From Mycolicibacterium rhodesiae (GTDB lineage Bacteria > Actinomycetota > Actinomycetes > Mycobacteriales > Mycobacteriaceae): a DNA stretch of 64,000 nucleotides. A program made the position numbers and the translations under genes. The DNA lies in the NCBI RefSeq assembly GCF_002086695.1, contig NZ_MVIH01000004.1:1-64000 (forward strand), written 5' to 3'. Under the pieces are notes generated by a model that was not told where the DNA came from, did no database searches, and saw only the letters and a program-made list of their open reading frames with translations. Positions 34,659-42,984 of this stretch are shown piece by piece (position 1 is the first letter of the stretch; each line of letters opens with the position of its first letter).

Positions 34659-37013
34659 TCAGAGCTTCTGGATGGGTGCGTGGTTGTGCATCAGCTTCAC
34701 CCGGCCTGCACTCCCGAAGTCGATCAGGGACATCGCGGACTCCCCCATGCCGGACACCTCCTCGACGCGGCCGAGACCGTACTTGTCGTGGTTCACCCGG
34801 TCACCGGGTGCGAGGACCACCAGCGCACGCTTACCGCCCCCGACAGGGCGCGTCGGCGACGGTCGCGGAGTGCCGGCCAACCCACCCGCTCCAGGAGAAA
34901 ATCGGCCCGGCGCGCTGTAGGACGGTGTGGGATCGGTACGACGCCAGTCCAGGAGATGTTCCGGAATCTCGCGCAGGAACCGGGATTCGGGGTTCAGCAT
35001 CGGCTGGCCCCACGAGGAGCGCACCTTCGCGCGGCTGAGGTAAAGCCGTTGGCGCGCACGGGTAATGCCCACATACGCCAGGCGGCGTTCTTCGGAGAGC
35101 TCGGCCGGATCCCCCAGTGCCCGCATGTGCGGGAACATGCCGTCCTCCCAGCCGGTGACGAAGACGACCGGGAACTCCAGGCCTTTGGCGGTGTGCAAGG
35201 TCATCATCGTGACCACCCCGGAGCCGTGCTCGGGCAACTCGTCGGAGTCGGCGACCAGCGACACCCGTTCCAGGAACTCGGCGAGGATGCCGGTCTGCGG
35301 CACGTCCTCATCGGCATCGGTGCCGGCGTCCCCCTCCTCCGCCGCCAGCGCGGCGGCGTTGGCCCGATCGATGCTGAATTCGTGTGCGACGCTGACCAAT
35401 TCGTTGAGGTTGTCCAGCCGGGCCAGATCCTGTGGGTCACTGGAGGATTCCAGCTCGTTGCGGTAGCCGGTGCGGTCCAGCACCGCCTCGACCAAGTCCC
35501 CGAGCTCGTCGTCGAGCTTGCCGCGCAGGTCGTCGAGGAGGTTGACGAAGCTCGCGATCGCCTTCTCCGAGCGGGTGTTCAGCATCGGCACCTTGCCTGC
35601 GGCCGCGGCGGTCAGCGCGTCGGCGAAGGTGCTGCCGGTGTTCTCGGCGTAGACCGCCACGCAGGCCTCGGCGCGGTCGCCGATACCGCGGCGCGGGGTG
35701 TTGAGGATGCGCCGCAGGCTGACGGCGTCACCGGGGTTGTCCAGCACCCGCAGGTAGGCGACGATGTCGCGAATCTCCTTGCGCTCATAGAATCGGACGC
35801 CCCCGACGACCTTGTACGGGATGCCGGCCCGGATGAACACCTCTTCCAGCGAGCGCGACGAGTTGTTGGTGCGGTAGAACACCGCGAAGTCGTTGTACGA
35901 GAACCCGCCGCGATCGGCGAGCGCGTCGATCTCGCTCGCGACGAATCTGGCCTCGTCGTGCTCGTTGTCGGCGACGTAGCCGACGATCAGCTCGCCGTCA
36001 CCCTCGTCGGTCCACAGCCGCTTCTCACGGCGGTTGGCGTTGCGGGAGATGACGGAGTTGGCCGCGGTCAGGATGTTCTGGGTGGACCGATAGTTCTGCT
36101 CGAGCAGGATGGTGGTGGCGTTGGGAAAGTCGCGCTCGAAGTCCTCGATGTTGCGGATCGTCGCTCCGCGGAACGCGTAGATCGACTGGTCGGCGTCGCC
36201 GACCACGCACAGTTCACTGGGCGGCACAGTGTCGGTATCGGGCGCGCTGACGCCGACGAGCTCGCGCACCAGCACGTACTGCGCATGGTTGGTGTCCTGG
36301 TATTCGTCGACCAGGACGTGCCGGAACCGCCTGCGGTAGTACTGGGCGATCTGCGGGAAGTTCTGCAGCACGGCGACGGTCTCGCCGATCAGGTCGTCGA
36401 AGTCCAGCGCGTTGGCCGCGCGCAGCCGACGCTGGTATTCGCCGTAGACGCTGGCCACGGTGCGGGCCAGGTCGTCGGACCCGGGCTCGAGCGCGGCGAC
36501 CGCATCCTCCGGCACGATCAGTTCGTTCTTCAGGTTGGAGATCGCATTGGCCAGCAGTCGCGGCGTGTACCGCTTGGTGTCCAGGCCCATGTCCTTGGCG
36601 ATCATCAGCAGCAGGCGCCGCGAATCGTCGGCGTCGTAGATCGAGAAGTTCGAATTCAGCCCCGGCAGCAGCGAGGCCTGGTTGCGCAGGATCCGCACGC
36701 ACGAAGAGTGGAAGGTGGAAATCCACATGTTCCTGGCCCGGGGACCAACGAGCCCGACCACCCGCTCGCGCATCTCGGCGGCGGCCTTGTTGGTGAAGGT
36801 GATCGCCAGCACCTGGCCCGGCCCGACATCGCGGGCAGCCAGCAGGTACGCGATCCGCCGGGTGAGGACCGCGGTCTTGCCCGACCCGGCGCCGGCCACG
36901 ATCAACAACGGAGACCCCTCGTGCAGCACCGCCTGCCGCTGCTGGGGGTTGAGGCCCTCGAGGAGTTCGGCCGCGTCGGCCGGGGGTTTGAAATCTGTCA
37001 CGTGCACACTCAT
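34659..37013 (-). CDS. uvrD1: ATP-dependent DNA helicase UvrD1
   Basis: A superfamily-1A 3'-5' DNA helicase, 784 aa, acting in nucleotide excision repair and partnering Ku in mycobacteria. Walker A is GAGSGKT at 41-47; LDFDDLIGETV and VDEYQDTNHAQY (Walker B), GDADQSIYAFRGA, TMMTLHTAKGLEF and VGITRARQRLYLSRA mark the other helicase motifs. The C-terminal tail (from about 735) forms the small domain GDRVNHDKYGLGRVEEV typical of UvrD1/PcrA. Orthologue of Rv0949, and convergent in context with the M23/PAP2 group. Confidence 0.96.
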   Translation of the reverse strand: MSVHVTDFKPPADAAELLEGLNPQQRQAVLHEGSPLLIVAGAGSGKTAVLTRRIAYLLAARDVGPGQVLAITFTNKAAAEMRERVVGLVGPRARNMWISTFHSSCVRILRNQASLLPGLNSNFSIYDADDSRRLLLMIAKDMGLDTKRYTPRLLANAISNLKNELIVPEDAVAALEPGSDDLARTVASVYGEYQRRLRAANALDFDDLIGETVAVLQNFPQIAQYYRRRFRHVLVDEYQDTNHAQYVLVRELVGVSAPDTDTVPPSELCVVGDADQSIYAFRGATIRNIEDFERDFPNATTILLEQNYRSTQNILTAANSVISRNANRREKRLWTDEGDGELIVGYVADNEHDEARFVASEIDALADRGGFSYNDFAVFYRTNNSSRSLEEVFIRAGIPYKVVGGVRFYERKEIRDIVAYLRVLDNPGDAVSLRRILNTPRRGIGDRAEACVAVYAENTGSTFADALTAAAAGKVPMLNTRSEKAIASFVNLLDDLRGKLDDELGDLVEAVLDRTGYRNELESSSDPQDLARLDNLNELVSVAHEFSIDRANAAALAAEEGDAGTDADEDVPQTGILAEFLERVSLVADSDELPEHGSGVVTMMTLHTAKGLEFPVVFVTGWEDGMFPHMRALGDPAELSEERRLAYVGITRARQRLYLSRAKVRSSWGQPMLNPESRFLREIPEHLLDWRRTDPTPSYSAPGRFSPGAGGLAGTPRPSPTRPVGGGKRALVVLAPGDRVNHDKYGLGRVEEVSGMGESAMSLIDFGSAGRVKLMHNHAPIQKL

Positions 37014-37087
37014 GTCCGGCCCAACTTACCGCTGTATGGCGACAGTTTTTTTGCGAAGCCGGGCTTCGGAGTGGCACACTCGACAAC

Positions 37088-37150
37088 GTGCTTTCTCCGC
37101 AGCGTCGATTTTTCTACGGGTACCGGTCCGCGGTGCCCGTGGGTATCTAG
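37088..37150 (+). CDS. Putative 20-aa aromatic leader peptide of the chorismate mutase gene
   Basis: A short frame GTG...TAG encodes MLSPQRRFFYGYRSAVPVGI. Four of its 20 residues are aromatic within five codons: TTT TTC TAC GGG TAC, including TTT, a rare codon at this GC content. It lies 108 bases upstream of the chorismate mutase ATG, and RNA segments within and after it can form alternative hairpins. Phe and Tyr are the end products of the branch point made by chorismate mutase, so the peptide would sense the relevant amino acids. No strong ribosome binding site is seen. Prediction only. Confidence 0.5.
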   Translation: MLSPQRRFFYGYRSAVPVGI

Positions 37151-37197
37151 CTGCTCAACCCGAGAGCCCCGCGGTCCGCATCGGCGACCCGGGGCTC
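37118..37197 (+). promoter_or_regulatory. Candidate Phe/Tyr attenuator
   Basis: Four segments can pair as in classical attenuators. Segment 1 (37118-37124, GGGTACC) pairs with 37132-37138. Segment 2 (37130-37143) can instead pair with segment 3 (37159-37172) over 11 of 14 positions. Segment 3 can pair with segment 4 as an 8-bp stem, 37164-37171 with 37190-37197 (GAGCCCCG/CGGGGCTC), followed by GTCTCTTGTGT. Stalling at the Phe-Phe-Tyr codons would cover segment 1, free segment 2 and favour the antiterminator. The U-tract is weak. Confidence 0.5.
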
Positions 37198-37258
37198 GTC
37201 TCTTGTGTGAGGCCCGGGATCGAATGAGACCAGACCCACACACGAGGAGAACGAAGCG

Positions 37259-37531
37259 ATGACTCTGGAAATGGTTCCTGAAGCCGAGAACAACATCGAC
37301 AGCCTGCGCGGCGAGATCGACCGTCTCGACGCCGAGATCCTCGCGGCGGTCAAGCGCCGCACCGAGGTGTCCCAGGCGATCGGCCGGGCCCGGATGGCCT
37401 CCGGTGGCACCCGACTGGTGCACAGTCGTGAGATGAAGGTCATCGAGCGCTACAGCGAGCTGGGCCAGGACGGCAAGGATCTGGCGATGCTGCTGCTGCG
37501 CATGGGCCGCGGCCGGCTCGGGCACTCCTAG
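37259..37531 (+). CDS. Intracellular chorismate mutase (AroQ-delta class)
   Basis: Converts chorismate to prephenate, the commitment step to Phe and Tyr. The 90-aa all-helical protein has LRGEIDRLDAEILAAVKRR and SQAIGRARMASGGTR with the active-site arginines, and a C-terminus of the type that contacts DAHP synthase in M. tuberculosis (RMGRGRLGHS). The M. tuberculosis orthologue Rv0948c is weakly active alone and is activated by complexing with AroG. The ATG at 37259 follows GAGGAGA. Expression may be controlled by the upstream leader peptide and hairpins. Confidence 0.95.
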   Translation: MTLEMVPEAENNIDSLRGEIDRLDAEILAAVKRRTEVSQAIGRARMASGGTRLVHSREMKVIERYSELGQDGKDLAMLLLRMGRGRLGHS

Positions 37532-37555
37532 CGCACGGCGTCAGCGCACGGCGTC
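37530..37555. repeat. 13-bp perfect tandem duplication
   Basis: AGCGCACGGCGTC occurs twice head to tail (37530-37542 and 37543-37555). The repeat spans the stop codon of the acyltransferase gene and the 3' edge after the chorismate mutase gene, so it extended or reset one gene end without breaking either. Confidence 0.85.
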
Positions 37556-39571
37556 CAATAGCCAGGGCGTCATCCACTTGACCGCGTTCGGCGTGGGGTG
37601 CACCCCGTCTATGCGGACCTGAACACCGTTGATCTTGTTGGTGTAGCCACCGTTCGGCGCGAGCTTCTTGTTCAGATCGAGCACGGTCACGTTCTTGCGA
37701 CCGGCTACCACCCTGCGCAGCAACGCATTCCACTGGTCGACCCGGCTGGGCTGATCCTCGGGGTAGAGGTTGCCGTTCGTCTGCTCACCGTGCCGGCTGT
37801 ACGGCTCGGTCGTCACCACCACCAGCGCCCCGGTGGAGCCGAGGATGTCCAGCGCGTGCCGCAGCTCGCTTTCCAGATACTTGTCGAAATCGGGCTGGCC
37901 GATGTGGGCCCATTTGCCATTCCATTTGCGGTCCACCACCTCCCAGCGCCCGATCATCATCAACACCACATCGGGCCGGTCGTGGCCGATCCGCTGCGCC
38001 CAGCGTTCCGGCCAGGCGTCGCACTCGGGCTTTTGTTCCAGGCTCTGCCCGGAGTAGCGGTACGGCCCCCCTCGGACCAGGCCGCAGCCGATCGTCGTGC
38101 GGTCCAGGAAGCTGATGCCGGGCGTGGGCGGCAGATAGCGCATCATCGTCCACCCGATGGAGTCACCGAAGACCGACACGGTGTGCGGGCGCGGCCCGGT
38201 CTGCAGCGGCGCAGCTAGGCGCACGGTCTCCACCGGAGAGACCAGCGCGGCCTGGGTGATGTCGGGGCTCGACGCATCGATCCGGGTTCCCACCGGCACG
38301 ACGACGACCGCGACGGCGACGGCCGTGGCCATCGTTGCAGCGGCGAGCCGAAGCTGGGGAACGTGCACGGGTCGCCAGCGCCGGACGGGGCGTTCGATGA
38401 GCCACCACGACCCGACCGCAGCAAGCAGCGTGATCGCGCAGCGGGCGGCGAACAACGGGTAGCCGGTCCAGCCGGTGCGCTCCCCGGTGAGCACCAGGAA
38501 CACCGGCCAGTGCCAGAGGTACACGCCGTAGGAGACGACGCCGAGCGCCACCAGCGGCGGGGTGGCCAGCACCCACGCCACCGGACCGTTCTGTTCGAGC
38601 GCGACGCCCGCGATCACCGCGACGGCGGCCACGGCGACGACGATCAGCAGACCGTTGCGGAATTCGGCGGCGCTGCCGGTCGCGACGTGTGTGATCGCGG
38701 CCAGTACGGCCACCCCGGCCACCGGGACTGCCCCGGCCAGCCACCGGCCCCACCGCGACCTGATCAGCGGCCAGCCCGCCATCATCGCCGGCCAGTCCCG
38801 CACCAGCAGTGCGGCCGCGGCGGCGCCGATCAGCAGCGCCTGCGCGCGGGTGTCGGTGCCGAAGTAGACGCGGTTGAGCGAGTCATCGTCGGCCATCAGG
38901 ATCGCCTCGGTGGCCGACGCCGCCGTTCCGGCGAGGGCAAGGACCAGCACAGCCCAGCGGACCACGGTGATGGTCGGGGTCTTCTTGCGCCGCCGGGCGG
39001 TAACCGCCAGCAGTACCGCCACCGCCGCGATCAGCACCGGCCAGATCAGGTAGTACTGCTCCTCGACGCCGAGTGACCAGGTGTGTTGCAGCGGCGAGGG
39101 CGGAGCACCCTGGCTGAAGTAGTCGGTCTGGTGCGACACGAACGCCCAGTTAGCCATCCACAGGAACGCGGCGACCGCATCGTTGCGCAGGCCGCTGACC
39201 GCGTCGGGCGGGAACAGCAGTCGCGCGGCGATGACCGCCAGCACCATCACCAGCAGGGCGGGCAGTAGCCTGCGGGCGCGTCGCACCCAGAACGCGCCGA
39301 GGTCGAGTTTTCCGGTGCGGCCGATCTCGTCCAGCAGCAGCGAGGTGATCAGGAATCCGCTGAGCACGAAGAAGACGTCGACGCCGATGAATCCGCCTGC
39401 GACACCGGGGATTCCGCTGTGTCCGATCAGAACCAGAGCGACGGCGACGCCACGGATCCCGTTCAGCGCAGGAATTCCCTCACCGCGTGGCCGTGGCCTG
39501 CGCAGTTGGCTCGGTTGCGAGACGGGATCAACCCAGGGACTTTGCGCAAAGAAGCGCGCCGTCACACCCAT
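37541..39571 (-). CDS. Acyltransferase-3 family membrane protein with SGNH domain
   Basis: A 676-aa protein of the OafA/peptidoglycan O-acetyltransferase type, which acylates cell-surface sugars or lipids. The N-terminal half is the multi-helix acyltransferase-3 domain, with IPALNGIRGVAVALVLIGHSG, GGFIGVDVFFVLSGFLIT and the W-RRARRLLPAL motif. The C-terminal domain (from about 455) is an SGNH hydrolase: GDSIGWTMM supplies the serine, and DGVHPTPNA near the end the Asp-His pair. The acceptor is unknown. It is not part of the M. tuberculosis gene order here. Confidence 0.9.
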   Translation of the reverse strand: MGVTARFFAQSPWVDPVSQPSQLRRPRPRGEGIPALNGIRGVAVALVLIGHSGIPGVAGGFIGVDVFFVLSGFLITSLLLDEIGRTGKLDLGAFWVRRARRLLPALLVMVLAVIAARLLFPPDAVSGLRNDAVAAFLWMANWAFVSHQTDYFSQGAPPSPLQHTWSLGVEEQYYLIWPVLIAAVAVLLAVTARRRKKTPTITVVRWAVLVLALAGTAASATEAILMADDDSLNRVYFGTDTRAQALLIGAAAAALLVRDWPAMMAGWPLIRSRWGRWLAGAVPVAGVAVLAAITHVATGSAAEFRNGLLIVVAVAAVAVIAGVALEQNGPVAWVLATPPLVALGVVSYGVYLWHWPVFLVLTGERTGWTGYPLFAARCAITLLAAVGSWWLIERPVRRWRPVHVPQLRLAAATMATAVAVAVVVVPVGTRIDASSPDITQAALVSPVETVRLAAPLQTGPRPHTVSVFGDSIGWTMMRYLPPTPGISFLDRTTIGCGLVRGGPYRYSGQSLEQKPECDAWPERWAQRIGHDRPDVVLMMIGRWEVVDRKWNGKWAHIGQPDFDKYLESELRHALDILGSTGALVVVTTEPYSRHGEQTNGNLYPEDQPSRVDQWNALLRRVVAGRKNVTVLDLNKKLAPNGGYTNKINGVQVRIDGVHPTPNAVKWMTPWLLDAVR

Positions 39572-39670
39572 GTCCTCCTAGTTCTTCAGTGCTGAGAAAT
39601 CTAGTTCGCCGCCGCGGCTGATCAGCGCAGGCGCGCGGTCGTTTACGTCAATTCCTTGCCGTGCCCGGCA

Positions 39671-39676
39671 TACACT
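39671..39676 (+). promoter_or_regulatory. -10 box of the acyl-CoA ligase gene
   Basis: TACACT is a perfect TAnnnT match nine bases before the GTG at 39686. It supports a leaderless transcript starting at that GTG. Confidence 0.55.
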
Positions 39677-39685
39677 TCGGCCGGG

Positions 39686-41251
39686 GTGACTATGACCAGC
39701 GGCATGTATCTGACGCAGGGCGTGCATCGGGCGCTGCGCGCCGCGCCGCACGAGACGATGACGATCTGCGCCGGGCGCGTCCGTACCGTCGCCGAGGTGG
39801 CCGATCGAGTGGCCCGGCTGGCCGGCGCATTTCAGGCGCTCGGCGTCGGCGCGGGTGATCGCATCGGCATCCTGTCGCTGAATTCGGATCGCTACTCGGA
39901 GTATCTGCTCGCGACGCCGTGGGCAGGCGCGGTGGTCAACCCGATCAACATCCGCTGGAGTGCCGCGGAGATCGCGTACAGCCTGCGCGACTCCGACACC
40001 CGCACACTGTTGATCGATGACACGTTCCTGCCATTGCTTTCCGAATTACGTTCGCAATCCAGTGATTTGGTGAACGTCATCCATTGCGGCGACGGCGCTG
40101 CGCCGGATGGACTGCTCAGCTACGAGGAACTGGTGGCAGCCGGTGACCCGGTGCCCGACGCGCACCGCTGCGGCGCCGATCTGGCGGGCCTGTTCTACAC
40201 CGGCGGCACCAGCGGTCACCCGAAGGGCGTCATGCTGACCCACGACAACCTGATGACCTCGGCGCTGGGGTGCTTGGCGTCGGGTTTGTTCCTGACCTCG
40301 GGCGGCCCGCTGCTGCATGCCGCGCCGATGTTCCACCTCGCGGATCTGGCGATCTGGCTGGCCCAGGTGTGCCGGGGTGGCACCCACGTCTTCATCCCGG
40401 CGTTCCGGTCCGACTGGGTGCTCGAGGCCGTCCAGGCGCACCGGATCACCGACCTGCTGCTGGTGCCGACGATGGTGCAGATGCTGGTCGACGATCCCGC
40501 GGTCGGCGACCACGACACGTCCAGCCTGCAGGCGGTGCTCTACGGCGGATCGCCGATCTCGGCGGCGCTGCTGGAGCGGGCCGCGGTGCGGTTGCCCACC
40601 GCGTCGTTCGTGCAGGCCTACGGCATGACCGAGGTCTCCCCCGTCGCCACGCTGCTGGCGCCGCAGGACCACCACGACCCGATCCTGCGCCGGTCCGGTG
40701 GGCGCGCCGCACCACACTCGGAGGTCCGCATCGTCGGCGAGGACGGCACCGAGTTGCCTGCCGGTGAAATCGGCGAGATCACGGTGCGCGGCGGCCACGT
40801 GATGGCCGGGTACTGGGGCAAGCCCGAGGAGACCGCCCCCGCGCTGCGGGGCGGCTGGATGCACACCGGCGACGCCGGCTACCTCGACGAACGCGGCTAC
40901 GTGTTCGTCGTCGACCGCATCAAGGACATGATCGTGTCCGGCGGGGAGAACGTGTACTCCGTCGAGGTGGAGAACGCGCTGGCACGCCACCCTGCGGTCG
41001 CGACCTGCGCGGTCATCGGCGTCCCGGACGAACGATGGGGTGAGCGGGTACACGCCGTGGTGGTGCTGGCCGCGGGACAGCAGGCCGAGCCTGACGAACT
41101 GCGGGAGTTCTGCAAGACGCTCATCGGCGGCTACAAGATCCCCCGCAGCTTCGAGGTCGTCGACGCACTGCCGGTGTCGGCGGCAGGCAAGGTCCTCAAA
41201 CGAGAACTGCGAGCCAAATTTTGGAGCGGGTCCGACCGCTCGGTCAGCTGA
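39686..41251 (+). CDS. AMP-forming acyl-CoA synthetase (FadD-like)
   Basis: An adenylate-forming ligase that activates a carboxylic acid to its CoA thioester via an acyl-AMP. The 521-aa chain has the P-loop-like FYTGGTSGHPKGVMLTH, the YGMTEVSPVAT substrate motif, GDAGYLDERGYVFVVDRIKDMI and the catalytic-lysine end VSAAGKVLKREL. The GTG at 39686 is favoured by the TACACT -10 just upstream; ATG 39692 is an alternative. The acid used cannot be told from sequence; no clear pathway partners lie next to it. Confidence 0.9.
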   Translation: MTMTSGMYLTQGVHRALRAAPHETMTICAGRVRTVAEVADRVARLAGAFQALGVGAGDRIGILSLNSDRYSEYLLATPWAGAVVNPINIRWSAAEIAYSLRDSDTRTLLIDDTFLPLLSELRSQSSDLVNVIHCGDGAAPDGLLSYEELVAAGDPVPDAHRCGADLAGLFYTGGTSGHPKGVMLTHDNLMTSALGCLASGLFLTSGGPLLHAAPMFHLADLAIWLAQVCRGGTHVFIPAFRSDWVLEAVQAHRITDLLLVPTMVQMLVDDPAVGDHDTSSLQAVLYGGSPISAALLERAAVRLPTASFVQAYGMTEVSPVATLLAPQDHHDPILRRSGGRAAPHSEVRIVGEDGTELPAGEIGEITVRGGHVMAGYWGKPEETAPALRGGWMHTGDAGYLDERGYVFVVDRIKDMIVSGGENVYSVEVENALARHPAVATCAVIGVPDERWGERVHAVVVLAAGQQAEPDELREFCKTLIGGYKIPRSFEVVDALPVSAAGKVLKRELRAKFWSGSDRSVS

Positions 41252-41254
41252 GCG

Positions 41255-41419
41255 TCAGCAGCGCGTCAGGTCCCGGTCGACGATCTTCGGGCGCTGCGGA
41301 GCCTCGGGCAGCAGCTGATCAAGGGCCAGCATCAGGCCGGCGACCGCGCCGGACAGCTGCGCGGTGACGAGCTCAGACACCCCTCGACGCGCGGGAGCCT
41401 GCGAACTGCTGATCTTCAT
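41255..41419 (-). CDS. Small protein of unknown function, 54 aa
   Basis: The frame encodes MKISSSQAPARRGVSELVTA, then a Leu/Ala-rich helix (LSGAVAGLMLALDQLLPEA) and a basic end PKIVDRDLTRC. The codon pattern is GC-rich in third position and the central helix is amphipathic, so I think it real. Only a weak GGGG lies upstream of the ATG at 41419. A 22-bp palindrome begins 16 bases upstream. It may be the last cistron after the aldehyde dehydrogenase or have its own promoter. Family not recognised. Confidence 0.55.
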   Translation of the reverse strand: MKISSSQAPARRGVSELVTAQLSGAVAGLMLALDQLLPEAPQRPKIVDRDLTRC

Positions 41420-41434
41420 GGCGCTTGGTTACCC

Positions 41435-41456
41435 CACGCTTGCAATTGCAAGCGTG
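41435..41456. promoter_or_regulatory. 22-bp perfect palindrome
   Basis: A gapless perfect palindrome whose central 18 bases read CGCTTGCAATTGCAAGCG, extended on each side by CA/TG. It lies between the stop of the aldehyde dehydrogenase gene (41476) and the start of the 54-aa ORF (41419). It has no T-tract on either strand, so an operator is more likely than a terminator. Confidence 0.7.
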
Positions 41457-41475
41457 AAGCGCACCACAGTTAGCA

Positions 41476-42945
41476 CTACTTGGTCAGCGCGATGTACTTG
41501 GTGTCCAGATACTCGTCGATGCCTTCGATGCCACCCTCGCGGCCGAAGCCGGATTCCTTGACGCCACCGAACGGCGCGGCCGGGTCGGAGATCACGCCCC
41601 GGTTCACCCCGACCATGCCGGATTCGATCGCCTCGGCGACTCGCAGCGCGCGGTCCAGCGACTCGGTGTAGATGTAGGCCGCCAGCCCGTACTCGGTGTT
41701 GTTGGCAGCCGCGATGCCGTCTTCCTCGGTGTCGAAGCCGATGATCGGCGCGACGGGCCCGAACACCTCCTCGGTGAGGATTCGCGCGGTGGGCGGGATG
41801 TCGGTGAGGACGGTCGCCGGGTAGAAGTTCCCCGGGCCGCCGGGGGCCTCGCCACCGAGCGCGACCTTCGCCCCTTTGTCGACGGCATCGTTGACCAGTT
41901 CCTGAACCTTGTTCAGCTGCTTGGTGTTGATCAGCGGACCCAGCTTGCTCGACGGGTCCAGCCCGTTGCCCAGGGTGACCTCGCCCATCCGCTTGACGAA
42001 CTTGTCGGTGAACTCCTCGATCACCGCATTCGCGACGTGGATGCGGTTGGCCGCGGTGCACGCCTCGCCGCCATTGCGCATCTTGGCCAGCATCGCGCCG
42101 TCGACCGCGGCATCGACGTCGGCGTCGTCGAAGACCACGAACGGCGCGTTGCCGCCCAGTTCCATCGAGGTGCGCAGCAGCTTGTCGGCCGACTGCGCGA
42201 CCAACGCCTTGCCGACGCCGGTGGAGCCGGTGAACGTCAGCTTGCGCAGCCGGCCGTCGTCGATGAGTGCCTTGGTGACCTCACCGGGCCTGCTCGTGGG
42301 CAGCACGGACAGCACACCCTTGGGCAGACCCGCGTCGGCCATCAGCTTGGCCAGCAGCAGCATGGTCAGTGGGGTCTCCTGGGCCGGCTTGATGATCATG
42401 GTGCAGCCCGCCGCGAACGCAGGCCCGATCTTGCGGGTTCCCATGGCCAGCGGGAAGTTCCACGGCGTGATCGCGTAACACGGGCCGACGGGCTGCTTGG
42501 TGACGATGATCCGCCCTGTGCCGGCCGGCGACGGGGTGTAGCGGCCGCCGATGCGCACCGCCTCCTCGGCGAACCAGCGGAAGAACTCGGCGCCGTACTT
42601 GACCTCACCCATGCTCTCGGCGACGACCTTGCCCATCTCCAGAGTCATCAGCGCGGCCAGATCGTCGGCGCGGTCGATGATCGTCTCGAACACCGAACGC
42701 AGGATCTCGCCGCGATCCCGGGGTGGGGTGGCCGCCCACTGCGACTGCACCGCGCACGCCGCGTCGAGCGCGGCGACGGCGTCCTCGGCGCCGGCGTCGG
42801 CCACCGTCGCGATGACTTCGTCGTTCGACGGGTCGAAGACCTCGAAGGTGGACGACCCCGGCCGCTCTTCTCCACCGATCCACAGTCCGGTGGGGACCGA
42901 GGCCAACAGCCGTTCAATGTCTGGAGAACTCATACCCTCCATCAT
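41476..42945 (-). CDS. NAD(P)-dependent aldehyde dehydrogenase, succinate-semialdehyde type
   Basis: A 489-aa aldehyde dehydrogenase. It has [20 protein letters not shown], the Rossmann GSTGVGKAL, the general-base Glu in MELGGNAPF, the catalytic Cys in [10 protein letters not shown] (near residue 293) and [10 protein letters not shown]. The overall sequence and GECTAANR-like context point to succinate-semialdehyde dehydrogenase (GabD type). The start is ATG 42945 or 42942, since AAGGGAG precedes both; a third ATG at 42933 lies too near a GGAGG. It diverges from pgi, with only 39 bases between starts. Confidence 0.88.
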   Translation of the reverse strand: MMEGMSSPDIERLLASVPTGLWIGGEERPGSSTFEVFDPSNDEVIATVADAGAEDAVAALDAACAVQSQWAATPPRDRGEILRSVFETIIDRADDLAALMTLEMGKVVAESMGEVKYGAEFFRWFAEEAVRIGGRYTPSPAGTGRIIVTKQPVGPCYAITPWNFPLAMGTRKIGPAFAAGCTMIIKPAQETPLTMLLLAKLMADAGLPKGVLSVLPTSRPGEVTKALIDDGRLRKLTFTGSTGVGKALVAQSADKLLRTSMELGGNAPFVVFDDADVDAAVDGAMLAKMRNGGEACTAANRIHVANAVIEEFTDKFVKRMGEVTLGNGLDPSSKLGPLINTKQLNKVQELVNDAVDKGAKVALGGEAPGGPGNFYPATVLTDIPPTARILTEEVFGPVAPIIGFDTEEDGIAAANNTEYGLAAYIYTESLDRALRVAEAIESGMVGVNRGVISDPAAPFGGVKESGFGREGGIEGIDEYLDTKYIALTK

Positions 42946-42984
42946 CTACTCCCTTGGACACTTCTCCGCACTAGGGTCGAAGGA

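Noticed and set aside
37541..37555. Direct repeat as an insertion-sequence target duplication
   Set aside because: The copies are adjacent with nothing between them, so simple slippage explains them.
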